Shown here piece by piece: positions 8,688 to 16,923 of a stretch of 64,000 nucleotides of DNA. Each line of letters begins with the position of its first letter. The first letter of the stretch is position 1. Origin of the DNA: UBA3792 sp045114775 (GTDB lineage: Bacteria > Bacillota > Clostridia > Christensenellales > CAG-138). The notes below the pieces were generated by a model. That model was not told where the DNA came from and did not search any database. It saw only the letters and a program-made list of their open reading frames with translations. Position numbers and translations under genes: made by a program. The DNA lies in contig JBGULC010000012.1 in the NCBI GenBank assembly GCA_045114775.1, forward strand, positions 165,462 to 229,461, given 5' to 3'.

Positions 8688-9230
8688 TCTTTGTGTATCA
8701 TCGGATTCTTTTCCTTGGATTTTACTGTAGTAGTAATACATGCCGTCTTCCGTCCGTCTGACGTCGTTATGATCCTCGTCAATATGAACATCCTCTGAGG
8801 CAGGAAATCCATAACAATAGCAGTCGTTGGTACCCTTTACTCGTTCGACGACAGCCAATCCGTCTTTCGTCATCTCTTTCCGAACCGTTTCAATTGCACC
8901 AAAGCCGAGTATTCTGTATCCGTCGTTGTCCTTTTTAAAGTATCCGATACTGCCTTCGTTTCTGCCCTTTGAGATGCTCATCGCCGATTCCTCTCCGAGC
9001 AGAGTATCTTCAATCGTTTCATAACGGTAGTTTGTATATCGAAACGCCTGTTCCGGCGTATCAAAGCGAAGAAAGAAGGATTCCGGCGGGATGATAATCG
9101 ATATGCAAACCAACACGAAAACAAGCACGGATACTATGATTTTTACCTGTCTTTTTTTACAAAACAGAATTGCTGATCCTGCACCCTAAAGAATGATCAC
9201 AATTCGGATCAAATACCTCAAACCGTTCAT
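8685..9230 (-). pseudogene. Small membrane-anchored protein interrupted by an in-frame TAG
   Basis: The likely original start is ATG at 9230 with AAGGAGG about 8 bases upstream, but codon 15 (9188-9186) is TAG. The same frame continues without further stops to 8685 for about 166 more residues: a second hydrophobic stretch (VKIIVSVLVFVLVCISIII), then a soluble domain beginning PPESFFLRFDTPEQAF. A GTG at 9128 could restart translation but has no ribosome site. The hydrophobic character on both sides of the TAG suggests a Leu or similar codon was lost. I do not recognise the family. It is the second gene after the nuclease-like gene, 33 bases away. Confidence 0.65.
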
Positions 9231-9263
9231 CGTATAGTCCTCCTTTTCAGATCTTCGCTGTTT

Positions 9264-10031
9264 CTACCGGATAAACCCGAGCCAGAAGTCCAACGCGTTG
9301 TAGAGCATGTCGCCGGAACAGACCTGCACCGAGGCGTCGGTGCCGGAAACCGTGGCGTCGGTGAAGAGGTCGCTGGCTTTGGTCAGCACCAGTACCGGCA
9401 CGATCTCGTAGTCGTCGCCGAAGATCACGTCGAGGTATTCGCAGTACTTCGCGCACTGATCGACCTCCTCCTGTTCGATCTTGTCCTTCATTTTGAATTC
9501 AAAGGAAAACGCGTACCGCTTCGTGACGAGCAGCACATCCGCGTAGATGCGGATATGCTTGGATTTTTTGATGCGCAGCTCAAAGACGATCTCCCAGTCG
9601 TTGCTGAGCTTTTCGGGATAGCCGAACTCTTTTAGATCGCGGAACAGATCCCGCATCGTCCGCCGCGCGTCCGTAAAGGAATGGAACAGCCCGCGCGTGT
9701 CGTTCAGATTCCGTCCGACGTTTTCGCAGCCGAGCTTCAGAAGCGCCAGAAAACGCTGTTCGTCCATTTCGAGGAATTCTTTGACCGACGAATAGAAGCC
9801 CGCGAACTCCGCAAGCCCGTAGTGCGGGCGCGTCTGCGGGATCTGCGCGTGCCAAAGGTACTCGTCGTCCTGCCAGCAAAGCTCCTTCATAAACGGCGAC
9901 GCATACAGGAAATGATTGACCGTCGATGCGTCTGCGCGGACGGCGCGCGCGATATCCCGCGCCTTGACGCCTTCCTCGCTCTTTGCGATGCACATATAGA
10001 TCTGCCGTTCGATCGGGTCTGCCTTTGCCAT
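9264..10031 (-). CDS. Winged-helix protein with PD-(D/E)XK nuclease-like domain
   Basis: A 255-residue protein. Residues 5-60 look like a winged helix (EEGVKARDIARAVRADASTV as the recognition segment). The C-terminal half has Asp165 in IRIYADVLLVT, then Glu178-x-Lys180 in SFEFKMK, then Gln192 and Tyr196 in DQCAKYCEYL: the D-(x)n-E-x-K core plus the QxxxY motif of PD-(D/E)XK enzymes such as RecB-type and restriction nucleases. The start is fixed by GGAGG 8 bases upstream and a promoter. It is transcribed divergently from a DNA methyltransferase 150 bases away, so a restriction-like or methylation-sensing role is plausible. The nuclease call is from motifs only. Confidence 0.65.
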   Translation of the reverse strand: MAKADPIERQIYMCIAKSEEGVKARDIARAVRADASTVNHFLYASPFMKELCWQDDEYLWHAQIPQTRPHYGLAEFAGFYSSVKEFLEMDEQRFLALLKLGCENVGRNLNDTRGLFHSFTDARRTMRDLFRDLKEFGYPEKLSNDWEIVFELRIKKSKHIRIYADVLLVTKRYAFSFEFKMKDKIEQEEVDQCAKYCEYLDVIFGDDYEIVPVLVLTKASDLFTDATVSGTDASVQVCSGDMLYNALDFWLGFIR

Positions 10032-10052
10032 AGCCGTTCCTCCGTTTTCCGT

Positions 10053-10081
10053 ATTGTACCACACCGGCAGGTCCTCCGCAA
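10053..10081 (-). promoter_or_regulatory. Promoter of the nuclease-like gene
   Basis: Minus-strand TTGCGG, 17-base spacer, TACAAT with a TG extension, about 20 bases before the start codon. Confidence 0.65.
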
Positions 10082-10106
10082 GCGCGGTTTCCATGCGGAA
10101 ATCTTT

Positions 10107-10148
10107 TACAAGATATGGTTTTCCCGCTTGTATTTTCATACAAGATAT
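10107..10148. promoter_or_regulatory. Direct repeats TACAAGATAT between divergent promoters
   Basis: TACAAGATAT occurs at 10107-10116 and 10139-10148, exactly 32 bases apart, about three helical turns. The second copy lies in the spacer of the methyltransferase promoter. Such placement fits an operator for a small DNA-binding protein; the winged-helix partner is a candidate. Function inferred. Confidence 0.5.
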
Positions 10149-10156
10149 TGTATAAT
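10128..10156 (+). promoter_or_regulatory. Promoter of the DNA methyltransferase gene
   Basis: TTGTAT, 17-base spacer, TATAAT, 24 bases before the start codon at 10181. Confidence 0.7.
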
Positions 10157-10180
10157 AAAGAAAAAGCTTCGGAGGCGGGT

Positions 10181-11380
10181 ATGCGCGTTTTTTGTACGGA
10201 GGAGCTGCATGCGGCGGGCGGCGACGGAACGTTCTATCTTGCAAAGGCGGAGGATGCGCTCGATTCGCTGATCGCGCGCTACGAAAACAGCGTACGGCTC
10301 ATCTATCTCGATCCGCCGTTCCGCACGGGCGAGTCGTTCAAAATGAAGATCGGCAAGGGCAAGCAGGCGCAGACAGTCGTGCTTTATGAGGACAAGCTGG
10401 ATGAGGAAAGCTATCTCCTCTGGCTCGAACGCATCCTTTTAGGCTGCCATAAGCTTTTGGATCCGCGCGGATCGATCTATCTGCACCTTGACTACCGCAT
10501 GTCACACAAGGCGCGGATGCTTCTCGACAAGATCTTCGGCGAATCGAACTTCATGAACGAGATCATCTGGGCGTATCGCTCCGGCGGACGCGCCACACGC
10601 TGCTATCCGCGAAAGCACGACACGATCCTCTTCTACCGCAAATCCAAAAAGGTCCTGTTCAACATCAAGGCGGTGGGCACCCCTCGCGGACCGGAGCGCC
10701 GCAACCACATGAAGCGCTTCATCGACGAGGACGGCCGCATCGGCTTCTCGATCCGTTCGAACGGCAAGACCTACACCTATTATGAAGATTCGCTGATCTA
10801 CCCCTCCGACGTCTGGTCGGACATCGAACATCTGCAGCAGAAGGACCGCGAGCGCACGGGATTCTTGACGCAAAAGCCGGAGGCGCTCCTAAAGCGCATC
10901 ATTGCGGCTTCGTCCGAACCCGGCGATCTCGTGCTCGATCTGTTTTCGGGGAGCGGCACGACCGCGGCGGCAGCGACGCGGCTCGGACGCAGGTTCGTCG
11001 TCGTCGATCAAAGCCCCATCGCCTGCGCGCTTCTGCGGAGCCGCCAGCTCAATATCACAAGCGAACCGACGCTGACCGAGACCGCCGCGCATGCGCTCTC
11101 GATCCGGTATCCGGTCGACAAAACGCCCTGTCGGATCAACACCGAGCTTACCGCAAAGGGCGATCGCAAGTATGTTCAGATCAAAAAGACGTTCTTCTCC
11201 GCAAAGGAATCCGCGCCGATGTACGCCGCGACCGGCTATGTGAACGGCTCGTGCTTCCATGCGGTCCATACGAACTGCGCGCCGAAGCTGCCGATCCAGC
11301 TTCCGCTACCCAAGGAACACATCCCCGTGCTGCACGTCGTCGGCGTGCACGGCGAGCAGGCGTTCTTTACGTTGGAATAA
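10181..11380 (+). CDS. Site-specific DNA methyltransferase, N6-adenine/N4-cytosine (beta-type order)
   Basis: A 399-residue enzyme. Motif IV is DPPF (residues 44-47), followed by a variable target-recognition region (about 100-225) and TQKPE (229-233), then motif I DLFSGSGTT (252-260). Catalytic motif before SAM motif is the beta-class order. DPPF rather than DPPY or SPPY does not separate adenine from cytosine targets. About 120 residues after motif I form an extra C-terminal region without a recognised domain. The start has GGAGG 5 bases upstream; an in-frame ATG 66 bases upstream would fall before the promoter. It is divergent from a putative nuclease, an arrangement seen in restriction-modification modules. 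Confidence 0.88.
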   Translation: MRVFCTEELHAAGGDGTFYLAKAEDALDSLIARYENSVRLIYLDPPFRTGESFKMKIGKGKQAQTVVLYEDKLDEESYLLWLERILLGCHKLLDPRGSIYLHLDYRMSHKARMLLDKIFGESNFMNEIIWAYRSGGRATRCYPRKHDTILFYRKSKKVLFNIKAVGTPRGPERRNHMKRFIDEDGRIGFSIRSNGKTYTYYEDSLIYPSDVWSDIEHLQQKDRERTGFLTQKPEALLKRIIAASSEPGDLVLDLFSGSGTTAAAATRLGRRFVVVDQSPIACALLRSRQLNITSEPTLTETAAHALSIRYPVDKTPCRINTELTAKGDRKYVQIKKTFFSAKESAPMYAATGYVNGSCFHAVHTNCAPKLPIQLPLPKEHIPVLHVVGVHGEQAFFTLE

Positions 11381-11439
11381 TCGAAAGCATCAAAAGAGCA
11401 GGCTGTCGGGAAGGTGGGCAGAATCCTCGTTTTCGCGAC

Positions 11440-11600
11440 GGAGCTATACATGGCACGCGCGAGAAACGCGCGAACATCCGCTGTAACGAAGCGCACCGGA
11501 GTGGAAAGTATGCGACCGAGGATGGCGACGCGTGATCAAACGCGCGGCGTCACCGCTGTAACGGAGCGAAGCGAAGTGGTTCAGAAAACACGGATAGTTT
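11440..11600. repeat. Tandem imperfect repeat in a gene-free gap
   Basis: The 11381-11736 gap has no gene. Within it two diverged copies about 75 bases apart share AAACGCGCG, CCGCTGTAACGAAGCG (second copy CCGCTGTAACGGAGCG) and a GTGG end. Each copy has self-complementary GC-rich segments. It may be a worn relative of the hairpin repeats elsewhere in the window. Confidence 0.45.
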
Positions 11601-11610
11601 GCGGCGAACC

Positions 11611-11642
11611 AATAAAAAGAAAAGGCGGTTTTACGCCTTTTC
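11611..11642 (-). terminator. Probable terminator of the hrcA-dnaJ operon
   Basis: On the minus strand GAAAAGGCG / CGCCTTTTC, 9-bp stem with a 6-base loop, then TTTTTATT. It lies about 95 bases after the dnaJ stop. Confidence 0.75.
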
Positions 11643-11709
11643 ATCCGACAAGCATTCCTATATAACTCCTCGCCGCAAATGGTCTGACCCCTTTTACGGC
11701 AGACTGAAG

Positions 11710-11735
11710 CAGGAGGTTTTCGCCTCCTGTTTTTG
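11710..11735 (+). terminator. Plus-strand intrinsic terminator
   Basis: CAGGAGG / CCTCCTG stem with a 6-base loop, followed by TTTTTG. It would stop methyltransferase transcripts before they run antisense into dnaJ. Confidence 0.7.
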
Positions 11736-11736
11736 C

Positions 11737-12861
11737 TTACTTGAAGATGTCCTTTAGGGGACGTTTTTTGTTTTTCTGCACGACCGGACGGCCCTCCAAA
11801 GCGGCAAGCTGCTCCAGAAGCTCTTTTGCCTGCTGGGTGACCTTTCGCGGCACCTCGACGTTGACCGTAACAAACAGATCGCCCTTGCCCTGCTGCTGCA
11901 GCCGCTGGATGCCCTGCTCGCGCAGGCGGAACGTGGTGCCGATCTGCGTGCCTGCCGGAACGTTGTACTTGATCTGACCCGTCAGCGTCGGAACCGTGAT
12001 CTCGCCGCCGAGCACCGCCGTCGTGTACGGAATGTTCATAGTGAGCATCAGATCGCTGCCGCGCCGCACAAACTGGGAATGCGTGCGCACGGAGATCGTG
12101 ACGTACAGGTTCCCGCGCGGACCGCCCTTGTAGCCGGCGTCGCCCTCGTTGCGCATGTTGATCGTCTGTCCGTCGTCGATGCCCGCCGGGATCTTCAGCG
12201 AAAGGCGCTTGAGCTTTCTGACACGGCCCTTGCCGCGGCATTCCGCGCACGGTTCGGAGATGATCTTGCCGGTCCCGCGGCACGCGGAGCACGGCCGTGT
12301 GATCGTCGTCGCGCCGAACAGCGTGTTCTGCTGCATCCGCACCTGCCCCGTGCCTTTGCACGTCTGACAGCGCTGCGGCTGCGTACCGGGCTTTGCGCCG
12401 GAGCCGTTGCACACGTCGCAGACCTCTTCGCGCGTGACGCTGATCTCCTTCTCCGTGCCGAACGCGGCCTCCTCAAAGGACAGTGTCAGATTGTAGCGGA
12501 TGTCGTCGCCGGTCATCGGCGCGTTGCGACTCTGCGTCTGCGCGCCGAAGCCGCCGAAGATCGTGCTGAAGATGTCGCCGAAGCCGTCGAAGCCCGTCGC
12601 GCCGGTGAACGGGTTGCCACCGCCCATCGTCGGATCGAACGCCGCATGCCCGAACTGGTCGTATTTCGACCGCTTTTCGGGATCGGACAGCACTTCATAC
12701 GCCTCGTTCAGCTCCTTGAACTCCGCTTCCTTTGCGGCATCGCCCGGATGCAGATCGGGGTGACAGGTCTTTGCTTTTTTGCGGAACGCGCTTTTGATGT
12801 CCGCATCCGAGGCGTTTTTCTCGACCCCGAGCACCTCGTAGTAATCACGTTTGTTTTCCAC
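11737..12861 (-). CDS. dnaJ: Chaperone protein DnaJ (Hsp40)
   Basis: A 374-residue type I DnaJ. The J-domain has HPD in KTCHPDLHPGD (about residue 34), a Gly/Phe region with GGGNPFTGATGFDGFG, four zinc-binding repeats (CDVCNGSG, CQTCKGTG, CSACRGTG, CAECRGKG) and the C-terminal substrate-binding domains. It stimulates DnaK ATPase and delivers unfolded substrates. Last gene of hrcA-grpE-dnaK-dnaJ, separated from dnaK by a 65-base gap holding a strong hairpin. Confidence 0.98.
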   Translation of the reverse strand: MENKRDYYEVLGVEKNASDADIKSAFRKKAKTCHPDLHPGDAAKEAEFKELNEAYEVLSDPEKRSKYDQFGHAAFDPTMGGGNPFTGATGFDGFGDIFSTIFGGFGAQTQSRNAPMTGDDIRYNLTLSFEEAAFGTEKEISVTREEVCDVCNGSGAKPGTQPQRCQTCKGTGQVRMQQNTLFGATTITRPCSACRGTGKIISEPCAECRGKGRVRKLKRLSLKIPAGIDDGQTINMRNEGDAGYKGGPRGNLYVTISVRTHSQFVRRGSDLMLTMNIPYTTAVLGGEITVPTLTGQIKYNVPAGTQIGTTFRLREQGIQRLQQQGKGDLFVTVNVEVPRKVTQQAKELLEQLAALEGRPVVQKNKKRPLKDIFK

Positions 12862-12874
12862 TACCGTACCTCAC

Positions 12875-12902
12875 GATCGGGCAAGCGTACACTTGCCCGA
12901 TC
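12875..12902. promoter_or_regulatory. Perfect hairpin in the dnaK-dnaJ gap
   Basis: GATCGGGCAAG / CTTGCCCGATC, an 11-bp perfect stem with a 6-base loop and no T-tract on either side. It may protect the dnaK mRNA 3' end, mark an RNase processing point or partly attenuate dnaJ, so that DnaK is made in excess. Role inferred. Confidence 0.6.
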
Positions 12903-12926
12903 CGTTCCCTGTGAAAGTGTTGATTC

Positions 12927-14753
12927 TCAGTCGACGACCGTGTAATCCGCGTCGACCACATTGTCCTTCGGCTGCTGACCGGCGTTCGGATTCGGCTCCG
13001 CGCCGGGCTGCTGCTGTTGCTGTGCCGCCTGCTGATAGATCTTGCCGAAGACCTCATAGCTCACGTTCGTGCACTTCTCCGTCTCCGCCTTGATCTTCGC
13101 GTCGTCGGTGCCTTCAAGCGCCTTCTTGAGGTCCGCGACCGCCGCTTCGACCTTCGCCTTGTCGCCCGCGTCGATCTTGTCGCCGAGCTCGCGGAGCGTC
13201 TTTTCGGTCGTGTAGACGAGCTGATCCGCATGGTTGCGGTTCTCCGCCGCTTCCTTGCGCTGCTTATCCTCCGCCGCGTAGCGCTCCGCTTCCGCGACTG
13301 CCTTCTTGATCTCGTCCTCGTTGAGGTTCGTGGACGCGGTGATCGTTACCTGCTGCTGGTTGCCCGTGCCGAGGTCCTTTGCGGAGACGTGTACGATGCC
13401 GTTCGCGTCGATGTCGAACGTGACTTCGATCTGCGGTACGCCTCTGGGTGCCGGCGCGATGCCCGCAAGCTGGAATCTGCCGAGGCTCTTGTTGTACTGC
13501 GCCATTTCACGCTCGCCCTGCAGCACGTGGACTTCAACGCTCGTCTGTCCGTCCGCCGCGGTCGAGAAGATCTGACTCTTCTTGGTCGGGATGGTCGTGT
13601 TGCGCTCGATGAGGCGCGTGAACACGCCGCCGACGGTCTCGATGCCGAGCGACAAAGGCGTGACGTCGAGGAGCAGGATGTCCTTGACCTCGCCGCCGAG
13701 TACGCCGCCCTGGATCGCCGCGCCGATCGCGACGCATTCGTCGGGGTTGATGCCCTTGAACGGCTCTTTGCCGGTGATGTTCTTGACCATCTCCTGGACC
13801 GCCGGGATACGGGACGAACCGCCGACGAGGATGACCTTGTTGATGTCGCTGTTACTTAGCCCTGCATCCGCCATCGCCTTCTGAACGCAGACGCGCGTCT
13901 TGTCGACGAGGTCCGCGGTCAGCTCGTTGAACTTTGCGCGGGTGATCGTGCAGTCGAGGTGCAGCGGGCCTGCCGGTCCCTGCGTGATGAACGGGATGTT
14001 CACGTTGCTCTGGGTCATGCCGGATAGTTCGATCTTCGCCTTCTCCGCCGCTTCCTTCAATCTCTGCAGCGCCATCTTGTCCTTGCGGAGATCAATGCCG
14101 TTGTTGCGCAGGAAGTCGGACGCGATGTAGTCGATCAGTCTCTGGTCGAAGTCGTCGCCGCCGAGACGGTTGTTGCCCGCGGTCGCCAGTACTTCGAAGA
14201 CGCCGTCGCCGATTTCGAGGATCGAGACGTCGAACGTGCCGCCGCCGAGGTCGTAGACCAGGATCTTCTGGTTCGTTTCCTTATCAAGGCCGTAAGCAAG
14301 CGACGCAGCCGTCGGCTCGTTGATGATACGAAGCACTTCGAGGCCCGCAATGCGACCCGCATCCTTCGTTGCCTGACGCTGACTGTCGGTGAAGTACGCC
14401 GGAACGGTGATGACCGCCTGCGTGACGGTCTCGCCGAGGTACGCCTCCGCGTCCTGCTTCAGCTTCTGCAGGATCATCGCCGAGATCTCCTGCGGCGTGT
14501 AATCCTTGTCGTCGATGTGGACCTTGTAGGACGAGCCCATCTCACGCTTGATCGAGGAGACGGTCCGGTCCGGATTCGTGATCGCCTGACGCTTTGCGAT
14601 GGAGCCGACGAGACGCTCGTTGCCCTTGAACGCAACGACGGACGGGGTGGTTCTTGCGCCTTCCGCGTTGGGGATGACGACGGGATCGCCGCCCTCAAGG
14701 ATCGCGACGCAGGAATTGGTGGTGCCCAGGTCAATACCGATGATCTTACTCAT
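12927..14753 (-). CDS. dnaK: Chaperone protein DnaK (Hsp70)
   Basis: A 608-residue Hsp70. The N-terminal IIGIDLGTTNSCVA phosphate-binding loop, INEPTAASLAYGLDK, VYDLGGGTFDVS and VGGSSRIP mark the ATPase domain, followed by the DVTPLSLGIETVGG linker region, the beta-sandwich substrate-binding domain and a helical lid. The C-terminus has a Gln-rich stretch and ends NVVDADYTVVD, as is usual in Gram-positives. Length and order are normal. Regulated with the operon by HrcA/CIRCE. Confidence 0.99.
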   Translation of the reverse strand: MSKIIGIDLGTTNSCVAILEGGDPVVIPNAEGARTTPSVVAFKGNERLVGSIAKRQAITNPDRTVSSIKREMGSSYKVHIDDKDYTPQEISAMILQKLKQDAEAYLGETVTQAVITVPAYFTDSQRQATKDAGRIAGLEVLRIINEPTAASLAYGLDKETNQKILVYDLGGGTFDVSILEIGDGVFEVLATAGNNRLGGDDFDQRLIDYIASDFLRNNGIDLRKDKMALQRLKEAAEKAKIELSGMTQSNVNIPFITQGPAGPLHLDCTITRAKFNELTADLVDKTRVCVQKAMADAGLSNSDINKVILVGGSSRIPAVQEMVKNITGKEPFKGINPDECVAIGAAIQGGVLGGEVKDILLLDVTPLSLGIETVGGVFTRLIERNTTIPTKKSQIFSTAADGQTSVEVHVLQGEREMAQYNKSLGRFQLAGIAPAPRGVPQIEVTFDIDANGIVHVSAKDLGTGNQQQVTITASTNLNEDEIKKAVAEAERYAAEDKQRKEAAENRNHADQLVYTTEKTLRELGDKIDAGDKAKVEAAVADLKKALEGTDDAKIKAETEKCTNVSYEVFGKIYQQAAQQQQQPGAEPNPNAGQQPKDNVVDADYTVVD

Positions 14754-14827
14754 ATGTTTATACCTCCGAGTTCTTTGAAGATTTTTCTTTTTATTTTATG
14801 CAAACAAGCGTAAACCTTGTTGTTGCC

Positions 14828-15400
14828 TTATTCGCTGACCTTCACCATGCTGTGGCGAATGATCTTTTCCTTTACCTTGTAGCCCTTCTGGAAGGTCTGC
14901 ACGATGTTGCCGCTCTCCATGCCTTCGACCGCTTCGGTCATCACCGCATTGTGCAGTTCGGGATCGAACGCGCCGTCCGACGGGATCTCCTCGAGTCCTT
15001 CCTTTTTGAGGATCTCGGCGAATTTCTTATGGACGAGCTTCACGCCGTCCGCCCAGCCGTCCGCGCTCGGATCGCTCTCCGCAACCCGGTCGAAATCGTC
15101 CAGCACCGGCAGCAGCGATTTGATGCAGTCTCGCTTGCCCTCGTCGTAGCTGTCCGCGCGGACCGTTGCGTTTCGTTTGCGGTAGTTGTCGAAATCCGCC
15201 TGATTGCGCTGCAGAAGCGCGATCGTGTCGTCCAGCTTTTTCTGCAGCTCGTCAATGTGCTTCTTGACCGTTTCAAGCTCCTCCTGCGTCATTGTGACGA
15301 CTTCGGGGACCTGCTCTTCGGTCTGCTGCTCCTCCGCGATCTCTTCGGTCGCTTCGGGCTTCTTTTCCGCTTCATGCGGCTTGTTCTTCTTGGAAGCCAA
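14828..15400 (-). CDS. grpE: Nucleotide exchange factor GrpE
   Basis: A 190-residue protein. An acidic disordered N-terminus (Glu-rich, about residues 8-40) leads into a long coiled-coil (ELETVKKHIDELQKKLDD) and then the conserved NYRKRN segment and the C-terminal beta domain with DPELHNAVM and KGYKVKEKIIRHSMVKVSE. It releases ADP from DnaK. It starts 4 bases after the hrcA stop and precedes dnaK by 74 bases. Confidence 0.98.
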   Translation of the reverse strand: MASKKNKPHEAEKKPEATEEIAEEQQTEEQVPEVVTMTQEELETVKKHIDELQKKLDDTIALLQRNQADFDNYRKRNATVRADSYDEGKRDCIKSLLPVLDDFDRVAESDPSADGWADGVKLVHKKFAEILKKEGLEEIPSDGAFDPELHNAVMTEAVEGMESGNIVQTFQKGYKVKEKIIRHSMVKVSE

Positions 15401-15404
15401 GTTC

Positions 15405-16436
15405 CTACTCCTCCTTCAAAAACGATTGTAACACCGTACCGAGATTGGTCTGTACATTCTTCAGGATCGAAAGCACCCTCGCGTAGTCCATGCGGGTCGG
15501 TCCGATCACGCCGAAGCTGCCGACCGGCGTTCCGTTCACGCGATAGCTCGCGGTGACCACGCTGCAGTCCTGAAAGCCCTCCTGTTCGTTCTCGCTGCCG
15601 ATCGTGACCGTGAACTCCATGTTGGACGCCTTCTTCAGCATCCGATACATATCGTCCTTTTGCTCGACCGTTGCAAGGAACGTCTTCGCCTTACTGACGT
15701 CGCTGTATTCCGGGTACTCGAGCATGTTCGTCGCGCCGGAAAGCTCGACCATACGCCGGTCGCTCGACTGATTCTCGCAAAGCGCGGAAAGCAGCGATTC
15801 GACGAAATCCGCACGGGCGGAAAGCTCGCCGCCGAACTCACGCACGAGCTTCGACGAGACCGTGGACATCCGACAGCCCGAAAACCTTGCCGTGATCGCC
15901 TTAGAGATGCGGTCCAGCTCCTCCGGTCCGATGTCCTCCGGGACGTCGATCACCGTGTTCTGGGACACGCCCGCGTCGGTGACGACGACCGCCAGCGCCT
16001 TGCCGATCGTCAGCGGAATGAGCTGCAGATGGCGGAGCCGGTTCACGCCGATGTCCGGCATCATCACGACCGCCGTGTAGTGCGTGATCTCCGAAAGCGC
16101 TTTTGCCGTGGAACGCAGCACTGCGTCGACGCCGTGGACGTGCTCGCGGAAGTACCCGTACAGGAGCTTCGATTCCTCATCCGAAAGGTGCGCGCGCTGC
16201 ATCATCTGATCGACGTACAGGCGATATGCCTTCTCGGAGGGGATGCGTCCCGCGCTCGTGTGCGGCTGGGCGAGGTAGCCGAGCGTTTCGAGGTCCGCCA
16301 TCTCGTTGCGGATCGTCGCGGACGACCATTTCATGCCGCCCCGGCTCAACGCTTTGGAGCCCACCGGGCTAGCCGAAAGAATGTACTCATCAACGATCGC
16401 ACGCAGGATCTGCAGCTTTCTTTGATCCAGTTCCAT
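15405..16436 (-). CDS. hrcA: Heat-inducible transcription repressor HrcA
   Basis: A 343-residue repressor. The N-terminal winged helix includes RKLQILRAIVDEYILSASPVGS and SSATIRNEMADLETLGYL, the typical HrcA start; the GAF-like core and C-terminal NRLRHLQLIPL region are present, and the end (GVIGPTRMDYARVLSIL) is diagnostic. It binds the CIRCE operator upstream and represses the operon when folded, with GroE-type chaperones as the usual modulator in Bacillota. It is first in hrcA-grpE-dnaK-dnaJ. Confidence 0.98.
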   Translation of the reverse strand: MELDQRKLQILRAIVDEYILSASPVGSKALSRGGMKWSSATIRNEMADLETLGYLAQPHTSAGRIPSEKAYRLYVDQMMQRAHLSDEESKLLYGYFREHVHGVDAVLRSTAKALSEITHYTAVVMMPDIGVNRLRHLQLIPLTIGKALAVVVTDAGVSQNTVIDVPEDIGPEELDRISKAITARFSGCRMSTVSSKLVREFGGELSARADFVESLLSALCENQSSDRRMVELSGATNMLEYPEYSDVSKAKTFLATVEQKDDMYRMLKKASNMEFTVTIGSENEQEGFQDCSVVTASYRVNGTPVGSFGVIGPTRMDYARVLSILKNVQTNLGTVLQSFLKEE

Positions 16437-16454
16437 GCGATCGTCTCCTTTCCT

Positions 16455-16481
16455 TTAGCACTCCGTTTGTTCGAGTGCTAA
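16455..16481 (-). promoter_or_regulatory. CIRCE operator
   Basis: TTAGCACTC, 9-base spacer, GAGTGCTAA: the perfect consensus CIRCE element, 19 bases upstream of hrcA and just downstream of the promoter, where HrcA binding would block initiation. Confidence 0.98.
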
Positions 16482-16492
16482 TCACTATGCAT

Positions 16493-16521
16493 AAGATACC
16501 ACTATCATGCACAATAGTCAA
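16493..16521 (-). promoter_or_regulatory. Promoter of the hrcA operon
   Basis: Minus-strand TTGACT, 17-base spacer, TATCTT, with the CIRCE element beginning 11 bases downstream. From here to about 16760 no gene or clear element is visible, only low-level inverted repeats. Confidence 0.8.
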
Positions 16522-16760
16522 GTGAACTTCGGGGCAACAATGTGAAACAAAAGTGAAATCTCGTCGGAGCGTGCTCAACTCTGTTCACGACGATGCTTGT
16601 GACAGCATCCGTATCATCCGTTTCGCGAAAGCATTGTCGTTCACCCGTTTCGCCGCCCCTCCTCTCCGCAAAAGGTCGCGCTCGGTACGCCTGTTCATTT
16701 GTAAACGCATTCACAACGGCGTACTGTCGCTACCAACCTTTTGCGGCTTTTCACAAGGAA

Positions 16761-16887
16761 ACCTCATCCACCGCAAGCGGTCCCCCTTCCCCATGCTGTA
16801 CGCATGGGAAGGCTTTTGGATGCGTGCAAAGAGGCTTCTCCCCCTTTAGGGTGGAGAAGTTGTCAACGAAGTTGACTGATAAGGGGG
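16761..16887. repeat. Paired two-hairpin repeat units, head-to-head, diverged
   Basis: A reverse unit (16761-16813, with CCGC-AA-GCGG and a CCTTCCC/GGGAAGG hairpin) is followed by a forward unit (16831-16887, with CTTCTCCCCCT/AGGGTGGAGAAG and then the perfect stem GTCAAC-GAA-GTTGAC). The tail is GATAAGGGGG instead of GAGGGGTTG. It sits before the sigma-factor promoter. Confidence 0.6.
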
Positions 16888-16893
16888 CGTATC

Positions 16894-16923
16894 TTGATTT
16901 TTTCCTCCGTCATTTGATAAAAT
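16894..16923 (+). promoter_or_regulatory. Possible promoter of the first ECF sigma operon
   Basis: TTGATT, 18-base spacer, TAAAAT, about 65 bases before the start codon. An ECF-type autoregulatory promoter is also possible and cannot be excluded. Confidence 0.4.
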
